A stretch of 64,000 nt of DNA from Vicia villosa (taxonomy: Eukaryota; Streptophyta; Magnoliopsida; Fabales; Fabaceae). The stretch is from positions 310,001 to 374,000 of the forward strand of contig NW_026705297.1 of assembly GCF_029867415.1 (NCBI RefSeq). Direction: 5' to 3'. The notes beneath the pieces are model-generated. The model was not told the DNA's origin and did not search any database. It worked only from the letters and a program-made list of their open reading frames with translations. Below, one piece after another: positions 47,079 to 58,343 of this stretch (position 1 is the stretch's first letter; every line of letters starts with the position of its first letter). Position numbers and translations under genes: made by a program.

Positions 47079-48836
47079 ATGAACTCTTCCTCCTGTTCTT
47101 CTTCCTCAAAAGAAAGACTTACTTCTTCACAAATCCTTCTACGAAATTATGAATATGCTCCTTTGAAAACTTGCTTGATACCCACGAAGGACTTGGAGGT
47201 TTTATGTGAAACTGCTGTGGACTTCAACAATCTTAAAGCGAATGGCTTTAAGTGTGATGCAAGAATCCTTGAGCAAGGATGGTCCAAGTATCTCAATAGA
47301 TTGGTTGGTCCAATTTATCCTGATCTTGTGAAGGATTTCTGGGTACATGCAACGGTTACCCCAACGGCCATCATTTCATTCGTGCTAGGGCATGAAGTGG
47401 TTATCTCTGAAAAACTGATCAGGAAGCTATACAATCTGAATGATGAAGAAGGGTGGTCTGGTTTTCGATATACATCTGTTGATTGGTCAATAGTTGAAAA
47501 ACAAATCTCTAAGTCTTCTGGGATTGACTCTAATAACACAGGCACCTTGAAGCCATTTTATAGAGTATGGGCTGAGATTATTCTGGGTTCTCTTCACCAC
47601 AGAAAAAGGATGCTCTCCTCCTCTTACATCAGTCCAGATCACAAGCACACTCTTTTCTGCATTGGCAAAAAGACTGAGATCAACATCTCTCACATTCTGT
47701 TTGAGAATCTGAAGACTTCAATCTTTGAGTCAAGAGAAGAGGAAAGGGCGAAGTACCCTGATCTTCCAAGAACGACTATTCCGTTTGGAAGAATGATTTC
47801 AGATATTCTTATTGAAAGCAAAGTGCTGGACTCCATCAGAAAACTCAATGCATCCCATTTGCTTGGAGTAGTTCAAGGTCCCATTTTTAATGGTGTGGAT
47901 CTGTTCAGATTAGAACTCATTAAAAATGTACCTTCTGTGTGCCCAAGTTTTCCTGACATTCTCTCAAGAAGAGTTGTTGCTGAAGGTTTTGCCTCCCTGT
48001 TTCAAGAAGAACTGCATCAGGTTGTCAAGTCTTACCTGGAAGATTGTGTTAGGAAGCAATCAGATATTGATCCTGCTTGGATCCGTGGCAGATTACTTCC
48101 GTCCAAGGCTGATCTTCTGAAGAAGGATCAGAAGGAACTAAAGGCTAGGCTAAAAAGAAAAGCCCAAGAAGATGAGGCTGAGAAAGCCAAGAAGTTGAGG
48201 GTCACCTATGATCCTGACAAGGTGGACTCTGAAGAACGAAGAGATAAAAGGATCAGAGATTCCTTTCGCAGAACAAGATCTTCTTCTTCTGTACAAATCT
48301 CCAGAAAGGTTTTTACTCCACCTCCTTCTGTCCCTAAACCTTCTCCCCAATCACCTCCTTCTGAACCAAAAGTAAACTTCACCTTACCAAATCCTTCTCC
48401 ATCATCCTTCTCCTCTCCCATTCTAAACCCCACACCTTTAAGTATTCTTCCCCCAACTCCTTCTGATAAATCTTTCTCACCAATTCCCTTTACAAACACT
48501 CCATCCTCGTCTCTATCTATCATTTCTGATATTCCATCCTCATCAATCATTCTCTCAGATATCCCTTCTTCATCCACCGTACCTCCACCTTCTATATCCC
48601 ATCCCTTACCTACCAGAAAATCCAAACCTTACTGTCTTCTCTACCCTGACTACAAATTCACCTTCAATCCGCCTGAACCTGAACCCTATACTTACCTGGA
48701 ACTTTTCAGACATGAGGTGATTAGCAGTCTAGACCTTCTGAAGGATGCATTCCTAAATGGTCTGGATGATGTTTCTACAAGAAATCTCTGGAGAAGATTT
48801 CGCAAGGATTTTCAAGTAGAAGCAATGGGAGTATAG
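47079..48836 (+). CDS. SIRE env-like / PF20167-like ORF, N-terminal part
   Basis: 585 codons. The N-terminal 340 residues fit the 'putative plant transposon protein' domain (PF20167 type) as I know it: LVGPIYPDLVKDFWVHATVT, GHEVVISEKLIRKLYNL and LKPFYRVWAEIILGSLHHRK. A basic, Lys/Glu-rich helix follows at about 345-400, then a Pro/Ser-rich region (about 410-525). SIRE elements carry such an extra ORF between pol and the 3' LTR, often called env-like because of its place. No clear signal peptide or membrane helix is visible, so an envelope role is unsupported here. The stop at 48834-48836 is caused by a shift in frame; the protein continues open in the next frame. Confidence 0.75.
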   Translation: MNSSSCSSSSKERLTSSQILLRNYEYAPLKTCLIPTKDLEVLCETAVDFNNLKANGFKCDARILEQGWSKYLNRLVGPIYPDLVKDFWVHATVTPTAIISFVLGHEVVISEKLIRKLYNLNDEEGWSGFRYTSVDWSIVEKQISKSSGIDSNNTGTLKPFYRVWAEIILGSLHHRKRMLSSSYISPDHKHTLFCIGKKTEINISHILFENLKTSIFESREEERAKYPDLPRTTIPFGRMISDILIESKVLDSIRKLNASHLLGVVQGPIFNGVDLFRLELIKNVPSVCPSFPDILSRRVVAEGFASLFQEELHQVVKSYLEDCVRKQSDIDPAWIRGRLLPSKADLLKKDQKELKARLKRKAQEDEAEKAKKLRVTYDPDKVDSEERRDKRIRDSFRRTRSSSSVQISRKVFTPPPSVPKPSPQSPPSEPKVNFTLPNPSPSSFSSPILNPTPLSILPPTPSDKSFSPIPFTNTPSSSLSIISDIPSSSIILSDIPSSSTVPPPSISHPLPTRKSKPYCLLYPDYKFTFNPPEPEPYTYLELFRHEVISSLDLLKDAFLNGLDDVSTRNLWRRFRKDFQVEAMGV

Positions 48837-49534
48837 AAAAGACTAGTGGCTGCTGCCCTGGTTACCCTGGTTACCTTCTGGAGGAAGATAATGGTATATA
48901 CTACCATCCTCTCAGAAATTGTGTTGCTGCTGAGGAGAAGCCCTTTGTGGATGAATTGGAAGTATTAAGACTGGCTGCTGAAATGGAAGCAAATCCATGC
49001 AGGGATATTGTTATCTTTGTTCCTGATTATCCTGTTCTGCTAGGAGACTTCAAGACTCTCTTTGACTTTCTGAGGGAAAACCCTTCTAAGAAAGACCCAA
49101 GCTTGGTCATTCCCGAAGTTGTTGACCCACCAGAAGTTGAAGGTCCTTCTGCTCCAAGGAATCTAGCTGCCATTCTTCAGGCACTTGAGAATGGAGATTC
49201 GGAAATTCCTGCTGCAGAATATGGAGAGGCTTCTATGCAAGAAGCAGATGCTGAAGATCATGTTGCTAAAACTGTTCCTGTTGAGGAAATCCCTGCAAAT
49301 GATCTATCAATGGAAGCTGCAGATCAACATGCTATTCCTGTGGTTGAAAGCGGTGAAGCTTCTTCTGATGAATCTTCTCGTCTTGCAAGGACTCTGGAAG
49401 ATATTCAGAAAAGACAGGATGAGCAAAGCTCACTCAATGCTGAGTATAGCGCTTTCATGGTGAGGCAAGAAGGACACAACAATATGGTTCAAGAGATGCT
49501 GACCAAGATCTTGTCAAGACTAGGGCCATCTTAG
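48837..49534 (+). pseudogene. SIRE env-like ORF, C-terminal part (frameshifted)
   Basis: The other frame is open from the preceding stop and reads PGYPGYLLEEDNGIYYHP, then PFVDELEVLRLAAEMEANPC, an acidic region, and a final coiled-coil-like helix ending ILSRLGPS. The first ATG of the piece is at 48947 but the homologous-looking reading starts upstream, so this is the rest of one about 815-codon ORF broken by a single frameshift near 48836. Confidence 0.7.
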
Positions 49535-50783
49535 ATTGAGTCTGTGTTGTCTCTTTCTTTTCGTTGCATCTGTTTTGTTTTGTGCATCTGATCTTTCTTG
49601 TCTTCTTGTACTTCTGTACCTGCTGTTTGAACTTCAATGAAATCATCTTCTTCCTCCGTGTGTTTCGTTGGTTTATCTCTGAATCTTTTTTTGTTTTTTG
49701 ATGATATGACAAAAAGGGGGAGAAAGATAAATGATAAATGATTTGATTTAATCAGTTGCATTCACTAACAAGAACTGCAAGTTCTATATGGTTTAAGTGT
49801 TTTGCAGGTATAAAGAAGTGAAGAGAATCTTCAAAGCAAACACAAGAAGCAAAACCATGGAAACTGAAGCAAGCTGAGTGCTGTCAAGCTTCAGAGATCA
49901 GAAGCAAGAAAGAAGAGTGGATCAGAAGCACTGATAATAGAATTTGATTCATATTTGTCTATTTGATTTGACAAAATTCTATTTGCTCTGATATATTATT
50001 TGCTCTGATACATTATTTTAGCCTATATGGCTCTGATACATATAATGTGTTCTAATATACATTTTATGTTCTGACTCGTTCATGCTGACTTTTGTCGTTT
50101 AGTTTTTTGTTCTGTAACATTTCAGGATGTAGAGATGCTCAGATGATGCTCTGGTACATTCAACAATGTTCTGATACAAATCTAGCATGAAGTGATGTTG
50201 GTAGAAATTCAAAGCTCTGAAGCTATCCGAGGGAAGCAGAAATCAGAAGCTGCGAAGGTTTTAAAGATCCAGAAAACTCAAGTTCTGAAGCTGTCCTAAA
50301 TGGAAGCAGAAATCAGAAGCTGTGAATGTTCAGAAGATCAAAGAAATTCAAGTTCTGAAGCTGTCCTAGATGGAAGCAGAAATCAGAAGCTGTGAATGTT
50401 CAGAAGATCAAAGAAATTCAAGTTCTGAAGCTGTCCTAGATGGAAGCAGGAATCAGAAGCTGTGAGTGTTCTAAGGATCTAAAGAAATTCTAGTTCTGAA
50501 GCTGTCCAATGGAAGCAGAAGTCAGAAGCTATGAATTCTCTAAAGACAAAAGCTTATATGATCGTCTCTACCGAAATAATCAGGGAAGTCTTTTATTAAA
50601 GTTCTTCGAGTATTTATTTCAGGGGGAGATTATTTATCTCAGGGGGAGATTGTTAATCTCAGGGGGAGACATATTCATATGCTTATGCTATAGCTGTGTA
50701 ATTTGTCTTTTGCCGTCTGTTCTTTCTGATCGCAAATTCATATCATTTATATATGTTTTTGTCATCATCAAAAAGGGGGAGAT
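49535..50783 (+). other. 3' untranslated part of SIRE-like element with 78-bp repeats and polypurine tract
   Basis: Bases about 50190-50530 hold four to five tandem units of 75-80 bp built on AGTTCTGAAGCTGTCCTAGA and AATCAGAAGCTGTGAATGTT. Three CAGGGGGAGA words follow at 50620-50666. The polypurine tract AAAAAGGGGGAGAT directly precedes the right LTR at 50784. A second, more internal AAAAAGGGGGAGAAAG is at about 49711. Confidence 0.85.
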
Positions 50784-51989
50784 TGTTAGAACAAGATTTG
50801 TTCTGATCAATTATCTTAGTTTTGATGATAACAATAATATGAATTTTGCTTAAGATAATATGGTACTCTAATCCAATGCAATTTCCTTTTCAGGAAATAT
50901 ATAAAGAGTACGCATAATTCAGCGCTCAGAAGCTTTGTCTCAAGGGTTCAGCATGCAACATCAGAACATGGTCTGCCAAGACATCAGAAGATGGTCGAAG
51001 CAGAATCAGAACATGGGTCTATGGAAGCATCAGAAGAACAAGAGAACAGAAGCACTGAAGTTCTGATGGTATCACGCTCAGAAGCACTTCAAGGTCAGAA
51101 GATCAGAAGATGCTATGCACCAAGCTGTTTGACTCTGATGATATTCAAACGTTGTATTCACAAACATCAGATCAGAAGGAAGTACAAGTGGCAAGCTACG
51201 CTGACTGACAAAAGGAACGTTAAAAGCTATTCTAGGCTACGTCAGTAGACACAGCGTGAACAAGGCTCGAGGTAGTTGACAAAAGCGTATAACATTAAAT
51301 GCGATGCTGTACGGAACACGCAAAGCATTAAATGCATTCAACGGTCATCTTCTCCAACGCCTATAAATATGAAGTTCTGATGAGAAGCAAGGTTAACGAC
51401 TCTGAACAAAAACAACTCAAATTAAACTTGCTGAAACTCTGTTCGAATCAAAACTCAGAATCTTCATCTTCATCAAAGCTCACTACATTGCTGTTGTAAT
51501 ATATTAGTGAGATTAAGCTTAAACGTTAAGAGAAATATCACAGTTGTGATTATCGCTTTTTAGAAGCATTTGTAATTCTCTTAGAATTGATTACATTAAG
51601 TTGTAAGGAACTAGAGTGATCGTGTGGATCAGAATACTCTAGGAAAGTCTTAGGAGTGAACTAAGCAGTTGTAACTAGAGTGATCGTGTGGATCAGTATA
51701 CTCTAGAAAAGTCTTAGAGGGTATCTAAGCAGTGTTCCTGGAGTGATCAGTGTGTGATCAGTAGACTCTGGAAGACTTAGTTGCTGACTAAGTGGAAAAC
51801 CATTGTAATCCGTGCGATTAGTGGATTAAATCCTCAGTTGAGGTAAATCATCTCTGCGGGGGTGGACTGGAGTAGTTTAGTTAACAACGAACCAGGATAA
51901 AAATAACCGTGCATTTTATTTTTATCTGTCAAGTTTTTAAAGCTACACTTATTCAAACCCCCCCTTTCTAAGTGTTTTTCTATCCTTCA
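50784..51989 (+). repeat. 3' LTR of SIRE-like element
   Basis: 1206 bp, offset 7804 from the left copy with no indels. It is followed by TTTAA, the right copy of the target duplication. Confidence 0.93.
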
Positions 51990-52467
51990 TTTAAGAGAGA
52001 TGATATTGCTTGACTGATGAGATCTATGAGTCCCCTAGGCAAAGTGATATGAAGCTTGAGTGATAAGACTGTAATTCCCTTAGACAAGGCATTGAATTTC
52101 TGGGGCAGGACTTCTATCAGACCCTCAAACAAGACTTGAGGATGTCTTTTAGGCTAGACTTTGGTTGCATCTCTTGGGCGAGACTTCTATGTTTGGTCTC
52201 GCCCAAGGAAACTTTAAGTCCCTCAGGTTGAGAGTTTGAATAGCTTGGGTAACCTAAGTTCCTAAGGCAAAGTGATGTGGAGCGTGACTAATGAGACAAT
52301 AAGTCTTTCACGCGAGGCATTGACCCTCTCGGGTGGGACATCTAGCAAGCCCTAAAACAAGACTTAAGACTAAGCCTCTAAGGCTAGAATTCAGTAGTGC
52401 CTCTTGGACAAAATTTCTATGTTTGGTCTCGCCCGAGGAAACTCTAAGTCCCTTAGGCGGAGAGTTT
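51990..52467. repeat. 228-bp tandem duplication in host repeat DNA
   Basis: Two diverged units starting AGGCAAAGTGAT at 52037 and 52265. Each contains AAACAAGACTT, TTTCTATGTTTGGTCTCGCC and GGAAACT-TAAGTCCCT. Their exact copy lies at 44186-44663. The family is unknown. Confidence 0.8.
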
Positions 52468-53235
52468 CACTACTACACAAAACCCAATTAACAATGGTTG
52501 GGAAAGATATATACCAACCTGGGCCTATGCGTTGTTATGTACGTAGAGTTTCGTTGAATATATGATACTTACTATCATGGCCCAGTAGGCGTTGTAATAT
52601 AATGGAAAGCGCGTTCCCTATTATAAAGGTTTTCCAAAAGACCGTTGTGATAACTTTAATGGTCCTGGGTCCGATTGCGAGCTGTGTCGTTTTGATTTTT
52701 TTTGGACAACGCGTACGATATTATAACGGTTATGACTATAATCGTTGTTAGATTTTCTACATAATTAACAAATATTATGTTGCTTTTATAATTAATCCCA
52801 TTTTTTTAATATGTATCACAATAAAAAAATATTTTTCACCATATTATGTTCACCATATCACCGTATAATTAACAAATATTATGTTCACCACATCACAGCA
52901 CAAAATATAACTCACGTTTGAGATAAAGTTATCTGAATAATATTAATTGTATCATCTTTTGATTTTGTATAAAAGGTATAATGACCAATGTCGTATGCAT
53001 TCCAAGTAATGACACGAAATTTTGACTCGTACGACAACCATTTAAGTATCTCAGATGCACTACAATCATTAGATACACTTTTATTAAACCAATATATGAA
53101 TCTCTTGTTATGCTCTATCAACAACATCTTGTCAACCATTCGGGGATATTTTTTCCTCAAAAGTCTTTTGCGAGTATCTATGAAAGGTTGAACTTCATTT
53201 ATATTATTCAACATGCTATTCAATCCAATTACCAC
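52468..53235 (-). mobile_element. CACTA transposon remnant
   Basis: Starts CACTACTACACAAAACCC, the En/Spm terminal motif, with subterminal words such as AACGGTTATGAC and CGTTGTTAGA. At 52912-53235 on the minus strand lies a 107-codon frame that fits the DUF4216-type region of CACTA transposase genes: KYPRMVDKMLLIEHNKRFIY, LKWLSYESKF and YDIGHYTFYTKSKDD. The other terminus (TAGTAGTG) was not found, so the element is truncated, probably at about 53240 by a Copia LTR. Confidence 0.75.
52912..53235 (-). pseudogene. CACTA transposase-gene fragment (DUF4216-like)
   Basis: 107 codons with the conserved order EHNxxFxxWF, a short helix, LKWLSxxxKFxVITWNAYDI and YTFYTKSKDD. The N-terminal transposase domains are missing. 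It cannot be functional. Confidence 0.7.
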
Positions 53236-53244
53236 TGAGTTGAG

Positions 53245-54230
53245 ATTTAATTGTTGAAATAGTTGTAACCAGTTACAACTTTGGTGTAACCAGTTATAGG
53301 CAATTATTTTTAGATTTTCTATTATTTAAGTTTTTTACTTGTGTCTTAATTTATTTTACGTGTATTTATACCTTTGAGGTATCATTGTATAGCTAATGAA
53401 AATGAAAATGTTGAGATATGCACTGTCATCATCAAAAAGGAGAAAAGGTGGTTATATGTGTTGTTTAGGTAATATTATCAAATGGTTTTGAGGATAAAAA
53501 CTATCAAATGGTTGTGCTTATGGCAAATGTTAAATTGTTTATATAACGACAAATCTTCCAAAGGTCCCCGAGTTTCAGTTGAAGGTGCTAGTCAAAGTTT
53601 CATCAAGAAAATGAACCTGAAGTCTTGAAATTATAAACTTATAGAAGTGGAAATGAAAAAGCTCGTGTGGTCATACACTTAGGGTCTTACCTAGTTTTGA
53701 TTAGTTAATTATAAAAGGGACAAGAGTAAGTCTTGAGATACCAAGGCAATGCGCACAGACATTAAAATTATTTCAAAGCTTGTTTTTTTTATAAAACTTC
53801 TTAAAACTAATCTAGACAAGTGCTTAATTGATTATAAGCATAATTCTCTTATGTAGAAATTGTTTATTCAATAGCATAGTTCTCTTGTGATCTCTTTGTA
53901 ATAAGATTTGAAGGTTGCAAGCTAAACTTGAAAAAATATTCGGTGAAGGTTATTGAGTTAAGCCCATGTAAAAGTTATGGTTAAGGAAATTTAGATGAGC
54001 TTGTGTAAAAGATATGGTTGATGTTGTAAGGTTTTTGGATTGTTCATGTGCAAAAGCTCAAGTTTTTTTTGTAAGGTTGTTGGTTTGATCTTGTGCAAAA
54101 GCCAAGTTTATTTTAGTAAGAATCTCAAGAAGAAATTCTTGGGGAGTGAAATAAGGCATTTGATTTAGGCCAAACCAGAATAATTATTAAGTGTGATCTT
54201 TCTATCCATTATCTCTTTTATTTATGTTAT
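53245..54230 (+). mobile_element. Decayed Copia LTR sequence
   Basis: TGTTGAAATAGTTGTAACC at 53252 looks like an LTR start, and GTGTATTTATACC a TATA region. CATCATCAAAAAGGAG at about 53430 resembles a SIRE-type polypurine tract. From 53930 to 54225 it reads like the 3' part of a Maximus-type LTR (GGCCAAACCAGAATAATTA...CTTTCTATCCA). Boundaries and target duplications cannot be fixed; possibly two nested LTR pieces. Confidence 0.45.
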
Positions 54231-55641
54231 TTATATTTTTCGCTGCTTATTCCTGTGCCTATTTTTTTCTCTGTTATTTTCCGGCTTTATCTCTTCTTAT
54301 ATATCTCTTCCAACATAAATGATTTAAAATCAAACACTTTTGTTAAACTAGTTTTTAGAAATTCGAATATCATAATTCACCCGCTTTTGTATTTGGAGTC
54401 ATTTGGAAAAACACATTCATGCAGAGTTTGTCCTCTTGATTTATTCAAAAGTGTGTAATCCATGTATTTGAATGGGGGTTGGCATTTTATTTGTTTTCGA
54501 GATTGGGACGATGGTTCTTTTTCTTACCCATCATCGACCTTTTTTTCAACATTTTTCCTTCCTTCATCGAAATACGTCTTGCTTCCTTCATCCTTATCAA
54601 CTCCTTCTTTATAAATAGACTCACTTGAATTTAGGTTTTCTTCGTATTGAAAGTACTTCTATTCCATTAATAATAACTTATTTAATATTTTTGGTGTTAT
54701 ATTTCCAATTTTTTCGTAAACTTTGATCCTTCCTAAATTCCCCGACTCAACATGTATTTTTTTTCATCTCATCGTCTAATCCCTTGCCCAAGATGGCCTC
54801 CCCATTAAACCTCTCTCTATGTATGATCGTATGGTTTCATCTTCTACTTCCTTATCGACCCAACCTTTCTAGTGACTCTGGATGCTTCCTTGAGGAGTTA
54901 AAGTGAGCGGTTAATTATTTGCGCATTTTTCTCCATGAGTCGAGAGACTTGACCTTCAAACCTCTCAACCATTCCATAACCTCTACCATATGGGTTAGGA
55001 TTAATAACTTTCATTTCTCAAGGTCACTTGCTCCTAAAAGACATTTACATGATCCTTGTGCTCATATGGGTTTGTAGTTTCATCGTAAGTCCCCATATTT
55101 GAAGTTTATGAAACTCCCTACAAATATGGTTTCACTTATTCTCACGGAGAAGGAATTCTTGTTGGGGAAGTCTTCGTCTTCCCTAACTCCTCCAGAAATG
55201 GATGAGGGTGATGAATTCCTCTTGTGCTAGTTATGTTGGTAGTGATTACCGTGGGATATGGATCTGGACTACTAGTAATCGTGTGGTGGGAGCACTTCCC
55301 TCGATGATATGTGGTAACTAATGACAAGATTATTATGTTTGATCCTCGAAGTAGTACGTGATCGTTTAACCCTTTACTTGTATCAGACATTTTATGGTCC
55401 TTCATGAAATTGGTGGTACCTAATGTCATGAAATATCTAGTTAAATCCTATGGAGTCTTTCGTTTGTTGTTCCAATATTATTGATTTCCTTTGAACAAAA
55501 ACAAACAAACCTCTCAATAGTATGTTTTTTCTTCGTTTGAGGTGGGAGTCGGCATGATGGATGAATATGATATGTTACCATTTAAATATATATTTGGTGG
55601 TGGTTGAGCCTCTTCAGCTAGTTTAGAAGTCATCAGTGACA
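54231..55641. other. Unidentified, no gene seen
   Basis: T/C-rich to mixed sequence with broken frames. It may be old transposon DNA, but no family motif was recognised. Cassandra is inserted in its right part. Confidence 0.4.
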
Positions 55642-55805
55642 AGAAGTGTAACACCCGAGGCCGGAGAAGGAAAGAGGTGGTTACACCGCATGTAACACTC
55701 GAGGCCGAATATGGCAAGGAGTGGTCGCCACATCAGAATGAGAGGGATCCTGAGACCGTGCAGGTATGGGACTGCATGGTTAAAGGAAAGCTTATAAAGA
55801 TTGAT

Positions 55806-55926
55806 GGGTACTACCTATACCAACAAGATGCATCTTCTTCCGGTAGCCCGTACTATAAGAACTCCACAGTTAAGCATGCTTGACTTGGAGCAATTCTAGG
55901 ATGGGTGATCTTCTGGGAAGTTTCCC
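55806..55926 (+). ncRNA. 5S rRNA-derived segment in left Cassandra LTR
   Basis: The clear match to plant 5S rRNA is 55858-55920: AGAACTCCACAGTTAAGCAT, then CTAGGATGGGTGATCTTCTG. These correspond to Pol III box A (AGTTAAGCRTGC), the intermediate element and box C (GGATGGGTGACC). Box C has T for C (GTGATC). The 5' part is more diverged. It is a Pol III promoter relic in an LTR, not a functional rRNA gene. Confidence 0.85.
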
Positions 55927-56022
55927 GAAAAGCGTGTGAGTGAGGACAAAGCATGCTGAAAAGGCCCGTGTTTGTTTGTAGGGTCAGTCGATCATCCTGA
56001 AATCAGTCTGAGGCGTTACAAA

Positions 56023-56036
56023 TGGTATCAGAGCCA
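56023..56036 (+). other. Cassandra primer-binding site
   Basis: TGGTATCAGAGCCA, two bases after the LTR, complementary to tRNA-Met. Confidence 0.9.
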
Positions 56037-56249
56037 GACCTCTCCCAATACGATGTGGTTTAAGGACGAACCATGCGGAAGCTGGTGGGCATGTAACACC
56101 CGAGGCCAAAGAAGGCGAGAGGTGTTTATAGTGCATGTAACACTCGAGGCCGAATATGGCAAGGGGTGGTCGTCACATCATAATGAGAGGGATCTTGAGA
56201 CCGTGCAGGTATGTGACTGCATGGTTGAAGGAAAGCTTATAAGGATTGA

Positions 56250-56371
56250 TGGGTACTACCTATACCAACAAGATGCATCTTCTTTCGGTAGCCCGTACTA
56301 TAAGAACTCCACAGTTAAGCATGCTTGACTTGGAGCAATTCTAGGATGGGTGACCTTCTGAGAAGTGTCCC
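56250..56371 (+). ncRNA. 5S rRNA-derived segment in right Cassandra LTR
   Basis: Strong match at 56303-56365, with box C intact (GGATGGGTGACC) but GAGAAG in place of GGGAAG after it. Confidence 0.85.
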
Positions 56372-57479
56372 GGAAAGCGTGTGAGTGAGGACAAAGCATG
56401 CTGAAAAGACCCGTGTTGGTTTGTGGGATCAGTCGATCATCTTGAAAGCAGTCTGGGGCGTTACAAGAAGCCTCTAATCTGCAAAGGGGATGATGGGAAT
56501 ATTGTAAACATTGATGATGGAGATGGAGGACTAGAATTCTCTATCATGACGAATATGCAGTGAGTTAATCCTTTAGTTGTTGATTCATTATGATGATCTC
56601 GTTGGCCAGAAACCAATGTGGTGTGGTCACCTGCGTTGGTGCAGTTTTTTCCTTTGTTTACCATTCTAGATTTTTATGAATGTTGTAGAAATGTTGAAGA
56701 TCATTCCACTCAGACGACATCGATTAATCTTGAGAAGACAACTAATGTTCTCAAATGAGGTAGTGAAGATAAATCAAATGGAAAACTCATATGTATGATT
56801 CATGTATTTGTGCTCTAGTATAGTGAAAAGAAAAGATATTTGTAAATACTCTGACAACTAAGTCAATAACGATTGAAAGTGTGAGGGACATTATTGGTAT
56901 GACGTTAGAGGGGTAAAATCTACTACTTTTGATCGTTGAAATCTGACGGTATTTAGGTGGGAGTTTAACTTGTCACCCCTGGCTTATACCTGATACCCTC
57001 TTACATTGAGCGAATTGACTATATTATCCTTCATAACTTTAAAACCATTTTCCCAAATCCGCGCAAAACTCACACATTTTACCAAATTTGTTTGGCGTAC
57101 CGGAAAAGTTATAACTCGTACAGGCAACTTTATCAAAAGTAAGATTGTTTTCAACTTTCAAGTTTTTTTACCGGCAATGTTAAAGTATACGGTAAAAAAT
57201 TATAACTTTCATGATTTTTCACTGGAAAGTTCAAAATTTTTGGTAAAAACTCATGAAATTTTACTAGAATTTTTAAAATGTATGTATAGATGTATGTGTT
57301 TTTACCAGGGATTTCAAAATTTTTGGTAAAAACTCATACACATATACCAGGAATTTTGAAAATGCCGGTAGTTCAATTTTTAAATATAGTATCAGAAATT
57401 TTGAAATTTCCCTCAATAGTTGTTAAATACCTAAATTTTTTGAAATTTGCAGTAGTTAATTGATGTTTTGAATTTTATC

Positions 57480-58343
57480 CATTTTTCAGTGAGGACCAGG
57501 GGAAAGAATGGAACTATTGCTTCCAGGATAACGGATTGAGAGGCACCGATGACCCATGCTAGGGTTGCTGAGGCAGAGTCTTCATAGCTACGGATTGGGA
57601 GAGTAGCTCCAAATGGTTTTTACCATAAACAGATGGTTGCACAGTTCTTCCAGGAACCCCGTAGCACCCAACGCCAAGCTGTTAGAGGTGGAGAGTAGCC
57701 TAGAGATCATGTAGATGAATAGGCTATTGAGGCTGTTCATGCAGATAAGGTGTTGGGTCAGGATATTATTGACCCAACTGAGGTGGTCGAGACAAATGCA
57801 ACCTCTATTACTCTTGAAGTGTGCGAGACATCTATTGTTGTTGAGGCCGAGACATATGCGACCCCTATTGTTGTTGAGGCTAAGACATATACAACTTATT
57901 GTTGTTGATCCTAAGACAAATGACACTGAGGCTATTGCTACTGAAGATATATAGGTTACGGCAATTGCTTTGATATTGACGGAGAGTTCACTAGAGAGCC
58001 TAGTGACCGTTTAGTGCTTACAAACTATGTCGACCATAAGGCATACCGATTATGGCAGGGAGAGGTATATATGTTTTTTGTTTAACTTTAATTTATTAAT
58101 TATTGATACTTGATGTGTCGAAAATAACATATTTTTTTAACTTTGTTTGTTAAAAGAGCGTACAACGATGAAGGTGACATCCCACGGGTCAAAGATGAAG
58201 AGCTTTTTAGATGCTCTAATGCCTGAGCAGGTCAGCCGGATTATTGATGATATTGGTCTTCTATCAATGGCAGACTGCTCACTCACCAAGCTTTACGTTT
58301 CACTCCTGTCTACCTTTGTTGAGTGATGGCACAAGGAGACATA
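57480..58343 (+). pseudogene. Plant mobile domain (PMD) pseudogene, first part
   Basis: An N-terminal low-complexity repeat (57760-57910; ETYATPIVVEAKTY) is followed by REPSDRLVLTNYVDHKAYRL and WQGE, a GT donor at 58065, an intron to 58158, then TTMKVTSHGSKMKSFLDALM and LLSMADCSLTKLYVSLLSTF. PMD proteins (MAIN/MAIL1 type) have this order: LTxxxDHxAxxxWxGE, then SHGxK, then SAFVERWHxET. Here FVERWH has become FVE-stop-WH, a CGA-to-TGA-like change. Further stops occur in the N-terminal part. The frame continues after the solo LTR at 59099. Confidence 0.75.

Larger units (their letters stand above)
42980..51989 (+). mobile_element. SIRE/Maximus-like Copia retrotransposon, pol-deleted, with rearranged 5' end
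   Basis: Two 1206-bp LTRs (42980-44185 and 50784-51989; TGTTAGAAC...TATCCTTCA) with a 5-bp duplication TTTAA outside each (42975-42979, 51990-51994). I saw only one difference between them (A at 44033, G at 51837). The interior holds gag, a scrap of pol and an env-like ORF, then repeats and a polypurine tract. There is no PBS. Instead, 44186-44753 behind the left LTR is an exact copy of the 568 bp that follow the right LTR, starting with the TTTAA duplication. The element is thus a mobile-element derivative changed by repair-type copying. Confidence 0.9.
55647..56465 (+). mobile_element. Cassandra TRIM retrotransposon, complete
   Basis: Two 374-bp LTRs (55647-56020 and 56092-56465, TGTAACACCCGAGG...GGCGTTACA) enclose 71 bp of interior with PBS TGGTATCAGAGCCA. 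The 5-bp duplication AGAAG flanks it exactly (55642-55646 and 56466-56470). Both LTRs carry a 5S rRNA-derived stretch, which defines Cassandra. The LTRs differ at about 20 sites, so the insertion is older than the SIRE and Ogre ones. It has no coding capacity; the short ORFs across it are spurious. Confidence 0.95.

Noticed and set aside
48150..48625. Minus-strand ORFs of 66 and 139 codons
   Set aside because: Antisense shadows of the Pro/Ser-rich part of the env-like ORF.
55972..56328. 118-codon ORF across Cassandra
   Set aside because: Runs from LTR through PBS into the second LTR and over the 5S piece. Cassandra is non-coding.
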